DNA of 64,000 nt, from positions 1,612,001 to 1,676,000 of the forward strand of contig CP124680.1 in NCBI GenBank assembly GCA_029961745.1, given 5' to 3'. The notes beneath the pieces were generated by a model. The model did not search any database, had not been told where the DNA came from, and was given only the letters and a program-made list of their open reading frames with translations. This document shows, in pieces, positions 9,660 through 17,647 of this stretch (its first letter is position 1; each line of letters opens with the position of its first letter). Position numbers and translations under genes: made by a program. The DNA is from Nocardioides sp. L-11A. Lineage in GTDB: Bacteria > Actinomycetota > Actinomycetes > Propionibacteriales > Nocardioidaceae.

Positions 9660-9967
9660 CCACCCTGGTCCGCGAGCAGGTCGACGCGGCCCGCGCGGCG
9701 AGCAGCGGCCGTGCCGCCGTGACGGTGTACGGCGGCCGGGAGCACCGGCTGCGCCAGACCCTGATCGCGCTCAAGGCGGGCGAGCGGCTCGGCGAGCACG
9801 ATGCGCCGGAGGAGGCGACCCTCCAGGTGCTGGAGGGCGAGGTCGCCCTGCACGCCGGCGGCGAGACCTGGCGCGGCGAGTCGGGCGACCATCTCGTCAT
9901 CCCGCCGCAGCGCCACGACCTGGAGGCGCTCACGGATGCCGCGGTGCTGCTGACGGTCGCTAACTGA
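9641..9967 (+). CDS. Small single-domain cupin protein
   Basis: A 108-residue protein with one cupin beta-barrel: residues from about 40 read GERLGEHDAPEEATLQVLEG, followed by GESGDHLVIPPQRHDLEAL. The candidate metal ligands are partly kept (His in LGEH, Glu residues, His in PPQRH). The ATG lies inside the end of narI and follows a GGGAGGAGC ribosome site, so the gene is the last member of the nar operon. Its 3' end overlaps the convergent Uma2 gene by 8 nt. Small cupins of this kind are often annotated as stress or sensor proteins. A role in nitrite or NO stress is only suggested by position. Confidence 0.8.
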   Translation: MESTSLTTLVREQVDAARAASSGRAAVTVYGGREHRLRQTLIALKAGERLGEHDAPEEATLQVLEGEVALHAGGETWRGESGDHLVIPPQRHDLEALTDAAVLLTVAN

Positions 9968-10511
9968 GCAGGTCCCGGGGCGTGACCGTGACCGGGAAGG
10001 GGCGCTCGGCGCTCCACGACTCGCTCCCGGAGACGTCCGCGACGACGACATACGCGCCGTCGACCAGCTCGCGGGCGATCAGCCGGAGCGACCTCGGGTC
10101 GATCATCCAGTACGACGGGATGCCGGCGCGCTGGTAGCGCTCCAGCTTCATGTTCCTGTCGATCACCTGGGTGCTGGGGGAGAGCACCTCCACGACCAGG
10201 AGCGGGACCGCGGGCAGGTTCTTGTCGGTGAAGTCGGAGCGGCGCGCCACCAGGACGTCCGGCTCGACGACGGTGTCGTCGGCGAGCACGATGTCGAGCG
10301 GCGCGGCCAGGACCCGAAGGTCGTCGGGGGCAGTCTCGTCCAGAAGCCGCCACAGCCGGAGCCCAACCTCCTGGTGGTCGGGGATCGGGGAGGCGTTCAC
10401 CAGCAGGATCCCGTCGATGATCTCGTAGCGGTGCCTGTCATCGGGCAGCGTCTCGAGATCGGCGTAGGTCCAGCCGCCGGGGATCAGCTCCGTCTCCACC
10501 ATGACACCCAT
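9960..10511 (-). CDS. Uma2-family (DUF820) PD-(D/E)XK nuclease-like protein
   Basis: A 183-residue protein with the Uma2 restriction-endonuclease-like fold. It has the YEIIDGILLV beta strand, VEPDVLVARR (Asp of the PD motif), and LLVVEVLSPST (the ExK-like strand, with a glutamate), followed by YQRAGIPSYWMIDP. The start ATG follows AGGAGG at good spacing. These families are common in Actinobacteria and Cyanobacteria, with no settled function. A paralogue lies at 56599-57183 with the same start context (MGVM after AGGAGGCAC). It is convergent with the nar operon. Confidence 0.85.
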   Translation of the reverse strand: MGVMVETELIPGGWTYADLETLPDDRHRYEIIDGILLVNASPIPDHQEVGLRLWRLLDETAPDDLRVLAAPLDIVLADDTVVEPDVLVARRSDFTDKNLPAVPLLVVEVLSPSTQVIDRNMKLERYQRAGIPSYWMIDPRSLRLIARELVDGAYVVVADVSGSESWSAERPFPVTVTPRDLLS

Positions 10512-10583
10512 CGTGCCTCCTCGTCCCGAGATCTGTCATGTGCCTCAGGATCGCCCGCCGCCGCAGCCGCAGCAACCGCTCCT

Positions 10584-10600
10584 CCACAGGTCTGCTGTGG
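10584..10600. promoter_or_regulatory. Dyad before the MocA-like gene
   Basis: A perfect 6-bp inverted repeat CCACAG-gtctg-CTGTGG lies 13 nt before the GTG start, just upstream of a CAGGCT -10-like hexamer. It could be an operator or a small hairpin. Confidence 0.3.
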
Positions 10601-10612
10601 CAGGCTCGACCC

Positions 10613-11182
10613 GTGGTGCACGGACTCCTCCTTGCCGCCGGTGCGGGTCGCCGGATGGGCATGCCCAAGGCGCTGGTGCGCGACCCCGATGACGCAGGCG
10701 GGCCCTGGCTGACCCGCTCGGTGCGGGTCCTCCTCGACGGCGGCTGCCCGGAGGTCACCGTCGTCCTCGGTGCCGGAGCCGACGAGGCGGAGCCGCTGCT
10801 CGAGGGCCTGCCCGGCGTCACCGTCGTCCGCTCCACCGACTGGGCGTCGGGGATGGGCGCCTCCCTGGCCGCCGGGCTCGAGGCTCTCGCCCCCCGCGAC
10901 GATGCCGGCGCCGCGATGGTGCACCTCGTCGACCTGCCCGACGTCACCGCCGCGGTGGTGGCCCGGGTCCTCGCCGCGGCCGGCGAGGGTGCCGCGGCCC
11001 TCGCCCGGGCGTCGTACGACGGGGTGCCCGGTCACCCCGTGCTCCTCGGCCGCGACCACTGGTCGGGGATCGCGCGGAGTGCGGTCGGCGACCGGGGCGC
11101 GCGGACCTATCTCGCCGCCCGCGAGGTCGCGCTCGTCGAGTGCGGCGATCTCGCCACGGGAGCCGACGTCGATCGGCGATGA
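10613..11182 (+). CDS. MocA/MobA-like molybdenum cofactor nucleotidyltransferase
   Basis: A 189-residue nucleotidyltransferase with the N-terminal LLLAAGAGRRMGMPKAL signature of the MobA/MocA/CoxF group. This is the nucleotide-binding loop with the basic residue of the RxGxPK motif. A later HLVDLPDVT stretch holds the metal-binding aspartate. It most likely adds CMP to molybdopterin to make the MCD cofactor of CO dehydrogenase or xanthine oxidase type hydroxylases, because MoxR, CoxE and XdhC homologues follow. The adjacent nitrate reductase uses a different, bis-MGD cofactor. The start is one of two tandem GTG codons (10613 or 10616). The in-frame ATG at 10538 gives a basic, unconserved extension and was not used. 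Confidence 0.82.
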   Translation: MVHGLLLAAGAGRRMGMPKALVRDPDDAGGPWLTRSVRVLLDGGCPEVTVVLGAGADEAEPLLEGLPGVTVVRSTDWASGMGASLAAGLEALAPRDDAGAAMVHLVDLPDVTAAVVARVLAAAGEGAAALARASYDGVPGHPVLLGRDHWSGIARSAVGDRGARTYLAAREVALVECGDLATGADVDRR

Positions 11183-11189
11183 TGGCGCC

Positions 11190-11405
11190 ATGAGCTCCCC
11201 GACCGTCGAGGTCCGGAACGTGCCACCCTGGCTGGTGGCCCTCGTGGTCATCGTCAGCCTCGCCGCCTGTTCGGGGGCGGGCATCCTGGTCGGGATGGCG
11301 TTCGGCGGGAGCCGGACCGTCCTCGGCGTCCTGCAGCTCGTGGGCACCGTGGGCGGCTACTACCTCAGCCGGACGATCCTGCGTCGTCTCTACACACCGC
11401 GCTGA
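11190..11405 (+). CDS. Small two-helix membrane protein
   Basis: A 71-residue protein of unknown function with two predicted membrane helices, roughly residues 13-37 and 46-64, and a short basic C-terminal tail. It starts 7 nt after the MocA-like gene and may be co-transcribed, or use the GATGAT hexamer 6 nt before its ATG. No recognisable domain. Confidence 0.6.
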   Translation: MSSPTVEVRNVPPWLVALVVIVSLAACSGAGILVGMAFGGSRTVLGVLQLVGTVGGYYLSRTILRRLYTPR

Positions 11406-11445
11406 TTCGGCAGGAGTTGCCAACCTCGTGCCAACGACCGCCCCC

Positions 11446-11451
11446 TAGCCT
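11446..11451 (+). promoter_or_regulatory. Leaderless-type -10 element for the MoxR gene
   Basis: TAGCCT is followed by 6 nt and the ATG at 11458, so transcription is expected to begin at or next to the start codon. Confidence 0.55.
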
Positions 11452-11457
11452 GGAGGC

Positions 11458-12345
11458 ATGGACACCCGCGTCGCCGATCTCGCTCGCCGACTGGAGGAGA
11501 CCGGATATCTCTGTGACGAGGAGCTGGCGACGGTCCTCTTCCTGTCCCTGGAGATGTCGCGGCCGTTGCTGCTGGAGGGCGAGCCGGGCACCGGCAAGAC
11601 CGCGCTGGCGGAGGCGATCGCCGAGTCGCTGGACCGGCCGCTGATCCGGCTGCAGTGCTACGAGGGGATCGACGCGACGCAGGCGCTCTACGACTGGGAC
11701 TTCCCGCGCCAGATCCTGCACCTGCGCGCGCTCGAGGCCCTCTCCGACGGCGCCAAGGGCGGTGTCGAGGGGGTGGAGGAGGCCGAGAAGAGCCTGTACG
11801 ACGAGCGGTTCCTGCTCGCGCGGCCGGTGCTGGCCGCGCTGCAGCAGAGCCCGGCAGTGCTGCTCATCGACGAGGTGGACCGGGCCGACGACGAGTTCGA
11901 GGCGTTCCTGCTGGAGGTGCTCTCGACCTTCCAGGTGACCATCCCCGAGCTCGGGACCGTGCAGGCGGCGACGCCGCCGACCGTGGTGCTGACGTCCAAC
12001 CGCACCCGCGAGCTGCACGACGCGCTGAAGCGGCGCTGTCTCTACCACTGGATCGACCACCCCGGCCTGGAGCGTGAGGTCGCCATCGTCCGTTCCCGGG
12101 CGCCCGAGGTGAGCGCGACCCTGGCCCGCCAGGTGGTCGAGGTCGTCCAGCAGCTGCGCTCCGACGCCGACCTCCTCAAGCCGCCGGGTGTCGCCGAGAC
12201 GCTCGACTGGGCACGGGCCCTGCACCATCTCGGCACCGCCGACCTCGACGTCGAGACGGCGGCGCGGACCCTCGGTGCGCTCGTGAAGTACCGCGACGAC
12301 GCCGAGCGGGTGCGCGCCGCGCTCGACCGGATGCTGGCGAGATGA
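11458..12345 (+). CDS. MoxR-family AAA+ ATPase (CoxD-like)
   Basis: A 295-residue AAA+ chaperone. Walker A is GEPGTGKT at residues 41-48, Walker B is LLIDEVD near 136-142, and the sensor 1 region reads VVLTSNRTREL. MoxR proteins work with VWA-domain partners to insert cofactors or remodel metalloenzymes; CoxD does this for the CO dehydrogenase Mo-Cu site. The next gene, which overlaps it by 4 nt, is exactly such a VWA partner. It has its own leaderless-type -10 box. Confidence 0.88.
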   Translation: MDTRVADLARRLEETGYLCDEELATVLFLSLEMSRPLLLEGEPGTGKTALAEAIAESLDRPLIRLQCYEGIDATQALYDWDFPRQILHLRALEALSDGAKGGVEGVEEAEKSLYDERFLLARPVLAALQQSPAVLLIDEVDRADDEFEAFLLEVLSTFQVTIPELGTVQAATPPTVVLTSNRTRELHDALKRRCLYHWIDHPGLEREVAIVRSRAPEVSATLARQVVEVVQQLRSDADLLKPPGVAETLDWARALHHLGTADLDVETAARTLGALVKYRDDAERVRAALDRMLAR

Positions 12346-13466
12346 CCACCCTGGCGACCGACCTGCTGCACCAGCCCGACGAGGTCCTGCTGGGCTTCGC
12401 CACCGCCCTGCGCGCGGCCGGCGTGCCGGTGACCCAGGACCGCACCCGGGCCTACCTCGACGCCGTCGCGCTGGTCGGCCTCGGCGACCGGTCGGCCACC
12501 CGGGCGGCGGGCCGGGCCACGCTCTGCGCGACCCCGGAGGACCTCGAGCGCCACGACCGGATCTTCGAGGAGTGGTTCCAGCGCGACCTCAGCACGCCGG
12601 TCAGCCGGCCCCGGGCCACCCAGCCCAAGGCGGTGGCCACGCTGCTGCCCGACGACCAGGATGCCGGGGCGGGCGGACCGGACCCCGACGACGACCCGGT
12701 CCGGGCGGCCGCCAGCACCGCGGAGGTGCTGCGGCACCGTGACGTCGCGACCCTGGAGCCGGCTGAGCGGGCCCGGCTCGCGTCCATGTTCGCCGGCCTC
12801 CCGGTCCGGCTGCCGACGCGACCGACCGCGCGCCGTACGCCACACCGTCGGGGCGACGTCGACGCCTCCCGGACCCTGCGGTCGAGCCTGCGCCGGATGG
12901 GCGAGCCGGCCGAGATCCACCGCCGCCGGCGCACCACCCGGCCGCGCCGGGTGGTGCTGCTCGTCGACGTGTCCGGCTCGATGAGCGGGTACGCCGACGC
13001 ACTGCTGCGCCTCGCGCACCGGGTCGTCAACGCCGGACCCGGCGTGGAGGTGTTCAGCCTCGGCACCCGGCTCACGCACCTCACCCGTGCCCTCAAGCGG
13101 CGCGACCCCGACCGGGCGATCGCTGCAGCCGGAGATGTCGTGCCCGACTGGTCCGGCGGCACCCGGCTGGGCGAGACCCTGCGCGCCTTCGTCGACCGCC
13201 ACGGCCGCCGCGGCATGGCCCGCGGTGCGGTCGTGGTGATCTTCAGTGACGGCTGGGAGCGTGGCGACACCGCACTGCTGGAAGAGCAGGTCGACCGGCT
13301 GCACCGGCTCGCCCACAAGGTCGTCTGGGTCAACCCGCACCGCGGCAAGGACGGCTACGCCCCGGTGCAGCAGGGCATCGTCGCGGTGCTGCCCCACGTC
13401 GACGCGTTCCTGGCCGGGCACTCCCTGGCGACGTTCGGCGCACTGCTCGAGGAGGTTGGGAGATGA
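12342..13466 (+). CDS. CoxE-like VWA-domain protein
   Basis: A 374-residue protein. The C-terminal half is a von Willebrand A domain with a MIDAS motif DVSGSMS at residues 209-215, preceded by an arginine-rich stretch and RVVLLV. The N-terminal half is helical, as in CoxE/YehP-type proteins. Known members pair with the upstream MoxR ATPase in maturation of molybdenum hydroxylases. The ATG overlaps the MoxR stop codon (ATGA), which supports coupling. Confidence 0.85.
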   Translation: MTTLATDLLHQPDEVLLGFATALRAAGVPVTQDRTRAYLDAVALVGLGDRSATRAAGRATLCATPEDLERHDRIFEEWFQRDLSTPVSRPRATQPKAVATLLPDDQDAGAGGPDPDDDPVRAAASTAEVLRHRDVATLEPAERARLASMFAGLPVRLPTRPTARRTPHRRGDVDASRTLRSSLRRMGEPAEIHRRRRTTRPRRVVLLVDVSGSMSGYADALLRLAHRVVNAGPGVEVFSLGTRLTHLTRALKRRDPDRAIAAAGDVVPDWSGGTRLGETLRAFVDRHGRRGMARGAVVVIFSDGWERGDTALLEEQVDRLHRLAHKVVWVNPHRGKDGYAPVQQGIVAVLPHVDAFLAGHSLATFGALLEEVGR

Positions 13467-13469
13467 TGC

Positions 13470-14594
13470 GTGATGCGTGAGGTGCTGCCGCAGCTGCTCG
13501 CCTGGTGGGAGGCCGGGGAGACCATCGGCATGGGCACGGTCGTCGCGACCTTCCGCTCCGCGCCGCGGCCGCCGGGTGCCTCGATGCTGGTCGGCCCGGA
13601 CGCGTCCGCCGTCGGCTCGGTCTCCGGCGGCTGCGTCGAGGGCGCGGTCTACGACCTCGCCCAGGAGGTGACGACCTCCGGCACACCGATCCTGCAGCGC
13701 TACGGCGTCTCCGACGACGACGCCTTCGCCGTCGGCCTCACCTGCGGCGGGATCCTCGACGTCTACGTCGAGAAGGTGAGCCGCGCGACCTTCCCCGAGC
13801 TGGGCGAGATCGCCGCCGACATCGAGGCCGGCCGGCCCGTGGCCGTCGCGACCGTGGTCGACCACCCCGACCCGGCGTACGTCGGCCGGCGCACCGTCAT
13901 CCGTCCCGACGACGCGCACCGCACGGGCAGCCTCGGCAGCCCACGCATCGACGACGCGGTGCGCGACGACGCGCTCGGCCTGCTCGCGGCCGGCCACAAC
14001 GGCACGCTGTCCTACGGCCCCGACGGGGAGCGTCGCGGCGAGGGCATGCGGGTCTTCGTATGGGCCTTCGCGCCGGCCCCGCGGATGCTGGTCTTCGGCG
14101 CCATCGACTTCGCCGCCGCCGTCGCGCGGGTCGGGGGCTTCCTCGGCTACCACGTCACCGTCTGCGACGCCCGGCCCGTGTTCGCGACGACCAGCCGCTT
14201 CCCGGGCGCCGACGAGGTCGTCGTGGAGTGGCCGCACCGCTACCTCGCCGCCGAGCAGGAGGCCGGTCGGGTCGACACGCGCACCGTGATCACGGTGCTC
14301 ACCCATGACCCCAAGTTCGACGTCCCCCTCCTCGAGGTCGCGCTCCGGCTGCCCGAGGTCGGGTACGTCGGCGCGATGGGCTCCCGGCGCACCCACGACG
14401 ACCGGATGGACCGGCTGCGCGAGGCCGGTCTCACCGAGGCGGAGCTGGCGCTGCTGCACAGCCCGATCGGGCTCGACCTCGGCGCCCGCACGCCCGAGGA
14501 GACGGCGATCAGCATCGCCGCGGAGATCGTCGCCGGCCGCTGGGGTGGGTCGGGGGAGCCGCTGGCCGCCCGATCCGGTCGCATCCACGCGTGA
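13470..14594 (+). CDS. XdhC/CoxI family molybdenum cofactor maturation protein
   Basis: A 374-residue protein with the N-terminal XdhC/CoxI domain (TVVATFRSAPRPPGASMLV, then GSVSGGCVEGAV) and the C-terminal Rossmann-type XdhC domain (VFGAIDFAAAVARVGGFLGY, AMGSRRTHDDR, HSPIGLDLGARTPEETAISI). XdhC binds and delivers sulfurated molybdopterin to xanthine dehydrogenase-type enzymes. The GTG at 13470 and the ATG at 13473 are both possible starts. It is 3 nt after the CoxE-like gene and ends the maturation set. No hydroxylase subunit gene is present in the window. Confidence 0.88.
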   Translation: MMREVLPQLLAWWEAGETIGMGTVVATFRSAPRPPGASMLVGPDASAVGSVSGGCVEGAVYDLAQEVTTSGTPILQRYGVSDDDAFAVGLTCGGILDVYVEKVSRATFPELGEIAADIEAGRPVAVATVVDHPDPAYVGRRTVIRPDDAHRTGSLGSPRIDDAVRDDALGLLAAGHNGTLSYGPDGERRGEGMRVFVWAFAPAPRMLVFGAIDFAAAVARVGGFLGYHVTVCDARPVFATTSRFPGADEVVVEWPHRYLAAEQEAGRVDTRTVITVLTHDPKFDVPLLEVALRLPEVGYVGAMGSRRTHDDRMDRLREAGLTEAELALLHSPIGLDLGARTPEETAISIAAEIVAGRWGGSGEPLAARSGRIHA

Positions 14595-14614
14595 TCCGCC
14601 TCACACCCGCGGGG

Positions 14615-14620
14615 TAGGGT
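14615..14620 (+). promoter_or_regulatory. Leaderless-type -10 element for the GAF regulator
   Basis: TAGGGT is followed by 6 nt and the ATG at 14627. Confidence 0.55.
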
Positions 14621-14626
14621 GCGGTC

Positions 14627-15862
14627 ATGGACGAGCTCGACCAGCGTCGGCGGCTGGCCCTGGCCGCCTGGACCACCTGGGTCGAGGAGGGCGACGGCGC
14701 GCTGACGACCGTCCGGCCCGAGATCCTCGACAGCTGGACCCGCTCCGGTGCCTCGGTCGCCCGCGACCTCGGCCGGGCACCGCTCGCCGACGAGTCCGAG
14801 ACCCGCTCCTTCTGGCAGGGCTCGCCCCTGCAGATCGCCGTCGAGCGGGTCGAGGACGAGCTGCGCCGCACCGCCGAGGACGGCGACCTGGTCCTCGCCG
14901 TCACCGACCCCGACACCCGCGTGCTGTGGACCTACGGCGGCCGGGTGATGCGGCGCAAGGCGGAGAGTGTCAACTTCGTGCCCGGCGGGCGCTGGGACGA
15001 CCGGTCCATCGGCACCAACGCCCTCGACCTCGCCAACCGGCTGGACCGGCCGTCGATGGTGTTCAGCGCCGAGCACTATGCCCCGATCGTGCACAACTGG
15101 GTCTGCTGGGCCGCCCCGGTGCACGACCCGGTCAGCGGCACCAAGCTCGGCGTCCTCGACATCTCGACCACCTGGGACCGCACCCACCCGATCGGCCTCG
15201 CGACCGCCCGCGTGCTCGCCCGGCTGGTGGAGCAGGCCCTGCCGCGCACCCACCAGTACGTCGACGAGTCGCCGGAGGAGATCGCCGAGCCGGGCCTGGT
15301 GCTGAGCCTGCTCGGCACCGCCGAGGCGCGGGTCGACGGACAGCGGCTGCTGCTCAACCGGCGCCAGACCGAGATCCTCTCGCTGCTCGCGCTGCACCCC
15401 GACGGGCTCTCCCTCGACCAGCTGCACGCGATGCTCTACGGCGACCACGCGGTCACCTTCTCCACGCTCAAGGCAGAGGTGTCCCACCTGCGGCAGGCGC
15501 TGGCGGGTCAGCTCGCGTCGCGCCCCTACCGGCTGCTCATGCCGATCGCCACCGACGTCGACCATGTGATCGCGCTGCTGCGCCGCGGTGAGGTCGCCGC
15601 CGCCGTCGAGGCCTACGGCGGGGACCTGCTCCCCGGCACCGAGAGCCCGGCGCTCGTCGAGATGGGCGAGTACGTCGCGGTCGCGGTCCGCGAGGCGCTG
15701 CTGGCCGATCCGCAGCCCGACGCCGTCCTGCACTACAGCGAGCTGGCGCCGTACGACACCGCCGTGCTGGAGGCCTGCCTCGCCGAGCTGGGCCGCCACG
15801 GCCGGCTGCGCCACCCGGCGATCCCGCTGCTCAAGGCCCGCCTGGCCGTCGCCGACACCTGA
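14627..15862 (+). CDS. GAF-domain transcriptional regulator with C-terminal winged helix
   Basis: A 411-residue regulator. The N-terminal two thirds resemble the sensor part of AcoR-like regulators (EILDSWTRSG, then a GAF domain with SIGTNALDLAN and GVLDISTTWDRTHP). Instead of a sigma-54 AAA+ domain it has a winged-helix segment at about residues 225-305 (LNRRQTEILSLLALHPDGLS and LKAEVSHLRQAL). This architecture is frequent in actinobacteria beside dehydrogenase genes. Ligand and targets are unknown; the upstream molybdenum-enzyme maturation genes are the natural candidates. It has its own leaderless-type promoter and is followed by a terminator-like palindrome. Confidence 0.8.
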   Translation: MDELDQRRRLALAAWTTWVEEGDGALTTVRPEILDSWTRSGASVARDLGRAPLADESETRSFWQGSPLQIAVERVEDELRRTAEDGDLVLAVTDPDTRVLWTYGGRVMRRKAESVNFVPGGRWDDRSIGTNALDLANRLDRPSMVFSAEHYAPIVHNWVCWAAPVHDPVSGTKLGVLDISTTWDRTHPIGLATARVLARLVEQALPRTHQYVDESPEEIAEPGLVLSLLGTAEARVDGQRLLLNRRQTEILSLLALHPDGLSLDQLHAMLYGDHAVTFSTLKAEVSHLRQALAGQLASRPYRLLMPIATDVDHVIALLRRGEVAAAVEAYGGDLLPGTESPALVEMGEYVAVAVREALLADPQPDAVLHYSELAPYDTAVLEACLAELGRHGRLRHPAIPLLKARLAVADT

Positions 15863-15866
15863 GCCC

Positions 15867-15890
15867 GGCATCATCCGATCGGATGATGCC
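15867..15890 (+). terminator. Perfect palindrome after the GAF regulator
   Basis: A 24-nt perfect palindrome folds as a 10-bp stem (GGCATCATCC/GGATGATGCC) with a GATC loop, 4 nt after the stop codon. There is no T tract, so it may act as an intrinsic terminator or as an operator for the following ABC genes. Confidence 0.5.
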
Positions 15891-15943
15891 CGCGCCGCCC
15901 GCTGTCCGATGTGCGCCCGGCGCGCCCGGGCCAGGCTGGGACC

Positions 15944-16864
15944 ATGACTTCTCCCGCGGTGATCGTCGACGACCTGCGCAAGCGCTACGGCGACAAGGTG
16001 GCGGTCGACGGGATCAGCCTGCGCGTCGAGGAGGGCGAGATCTTCGGGATCCTCGGCCCGAACGGCGCCGGCAAGACCACGACCGTCGAGTGCGTGGCCG
16101 GTCTGCGGACCGGTGACGAGGGCAGCGTCCGGGTGCACGGCATCGATCCGTGGACCGACCGTGCCGCCCTCACCCGGGTCCTCGGCATCCAGCTCCAGGA
16201 GAGCCGGCTCCAGGCCAAGATCACCGTTCGCGAGGCGCTGGAGCTGTGGTCGGCGCTCTACGACGACCCCGTCGCCTGGTCCGGCCTCGCCGAGCGGCTC
16301 GGGCTGACCGAGCTGCTCCCGCGGCGCTACGCCAAGCTCAGCGGCGGCCAGCAGCAGCGCCTCTCGATCGCGCTGGCACTGGTCGGGCGACCGCGGGTGG
16401 TCGTCCTGGACGAGCTGAGCACCGGGCTCGACCCGCGAGCGCGCCGCGACGTGTGGCAGCTCGTGCGCGACGTACGGGCCGCGGGGACGACGGTGCTGCT
16501 GGTCACCCACGCGATGGAGGAGGCCCAGGAGCTCTGCGATCGGATCGCCATCGTCGACGGCGGCCGGATCCGGGCCCTGGACACCCCGGTCGGCCTGGTC
16601 GCCGCCGCGGGAGCGGCCACCACGACGACCTTCCGGCCCTCCGCCCCCCTCGACCTGGAGGCGCTGCGCGAGCTGCCGGGCGTCGCCTCCGTGCACGCGG
16701 ACGGCGGTCGCGTGGTCGTCACCGGAGCCGACGACACCGTACTGGTCCTGCTGCCCGCACTCGAGCGGCAGCGCGTCGTCCCGCACGCGCTGCGGGTCGA
16801 GGCGGGCTCGCTCGACACCGCCTACCTGGATCTCACCGCCGGCCCGATCGAGGAGAACGTCTGA
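15944..16864 (+). CDS. ABC transporter ATP-binding protein
   Basis: A 306-residue ATPase of the DrrA/CcmA type. Walker A is GPNGAGKTT, the signature is LSGGQQQRLSIALAL, and Walker B is VVLDELSTGLDP, followed by the H-loop LLVTHAMEEAQEL. The C-terminal 80 residues form the usual extra domain of drug and antibiotic exporters. ATG chosen at 15944, 6 nt after a CAGGCT hexamer. Its TGA overlaps the ATG of the permease gene. The kinase and response regulator downstream probably control it. Confidence 0.92.
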   Translation: MTSPAVIVDDLRKRYGDKVAVDGISLRVEEGEIFGILGPNGAGKTTTVECVAGLRTGDEGSVRVHGIDPWTDRAALTRVLGIQLQESRLQAKITVREALELWSALYDDPVAWSGLAERLGLTELLPRRYAKLSGGQQQRLSIALALVGRPRVVVLDELSTGLDPRARRDVWQLVRDVRAAGTTVLLVTHAMEEAQELCDRIAIVDGGRIRALDTPVGLVAAAGAATTTTFRPSAPLDLEALRELPGVASVHADGGRVVVTGADDTVLVLLPALERQRVVPHALRVEAGSLDTAYLDLTAGPIEENV

Positions 16865-17613
16865 TGGCCACCGTCACCGCCACCGCCGCCGTGATCCGCA
16901 CCGAGGCGCGCCTGTTCGGCCGCGAGATCGGCGCGGTCTTCTGGACGGTCGTGTTCCCAGCCGCGCTCGTGGCCCTCCTCGGCTCCGTCCCGAGCTTCAG
17001 CGATCCGGTGGACGGGACCGGCGGGCTGCGCACCATCGACCTCTACGTGTCGATCGCGATCCTCATGTCGATGTGCATGGCCGCCGTGATGGCGATGCCC
17101 GCGGCGGTCTTCGCCTACCGCGAGGCGGGCGTGCTGCGCCGGCTGCGGACCACACCCGTCGGCCCCGGCGCCGTCCTGCTCGCCCAGGCGCTGCTGCACG
17201 CCGCCGCGGTCGTCGGCGCCTCGGCGCTGGTGCTCACGATCGGGCGGGTCGCCTACGACACCCCGTTGCCGGAGTCGCCGCTCGGCTACCTCGCGGCCTA
17301 CGCGCTCGCGCTCGTGGCGGCGTTCTCGGTCGGCGCGGTCATCACCTCGCTGGTGCCCAACAGCCGGGTCGGCACGGCGGTCGGCACCGTCGTCTTCTTC
17401 CCGATGCTGTTCACCGCCGGCGTGTGGCTGCCGGTGCAGGTGATGCCGGACGCGCTGCGGGAGATCGTCGTGCTGACCCCGCTCGGCGCCGCCTCGGAGG
17501 CGCTCGCCGAGGCGATGGCGGGCGACTTCCCCGACCTGCGGCACCTGCTCGTCGTCGCGGCGTGGGCGGGTGTGCTGTGGCTCGTCTCGGTGCGGACCTT
17601 CCGCTGGGAGTGA
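16864..17613 (+). CDS. ABC-2 type transporter permease
   Basis: A 249-residue membrane protein with about six hydrophobic segments and the ABC-2 fold, including the REAGVLRRLRTTPVGPGAVL segment that couples to the ATPase and the FFPMLFTAGVWLPVQVMP loop near the end. It forms an exporter with the preceding ATPase (ATGA overlap). Substrate unknown; antibiotics or lipids are typical for such pairs. Confidence 0.9.
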   Translation: MATVTATAAVIRTEARLFGREIGAVFWTVVFPAALVALLGSVPSFSDPVDGTGGLRTIDLYVSIAILMSMCMAAVMAMPAAVFAYREAGVLRRLRTTPVGPGAVLLAQALLHAAAVVGASALVLTIGRVAYDTPLPESPLGYLAAYALALVAAFSVGAVITSLVPNSRVGTAVGTVVFFPMLFTAGVWLPVQVMPDALREIVVLTPLGAASEALAEAMAGDFPDLRHLLVVAAWAGVLWLVSVRTFRWE

Positions 17614-17647
17614 GCGGCGGGGCCGGGACGGTGAGAGGGTGGGTGGT

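Noticed and set aside
12042..14588. An 848-codon minus-strand open frame across CoxE and XdhC genes
   Set aside because: It crosses several well-supported plus-strand genes and shows no domain; antisense shadow.
14240..16786. Another 848-codon minus-strand open frame
   Set aside because: It covers the GAF regulator and ABC ATPase genes in antisense; low-complexity composition without motifs.
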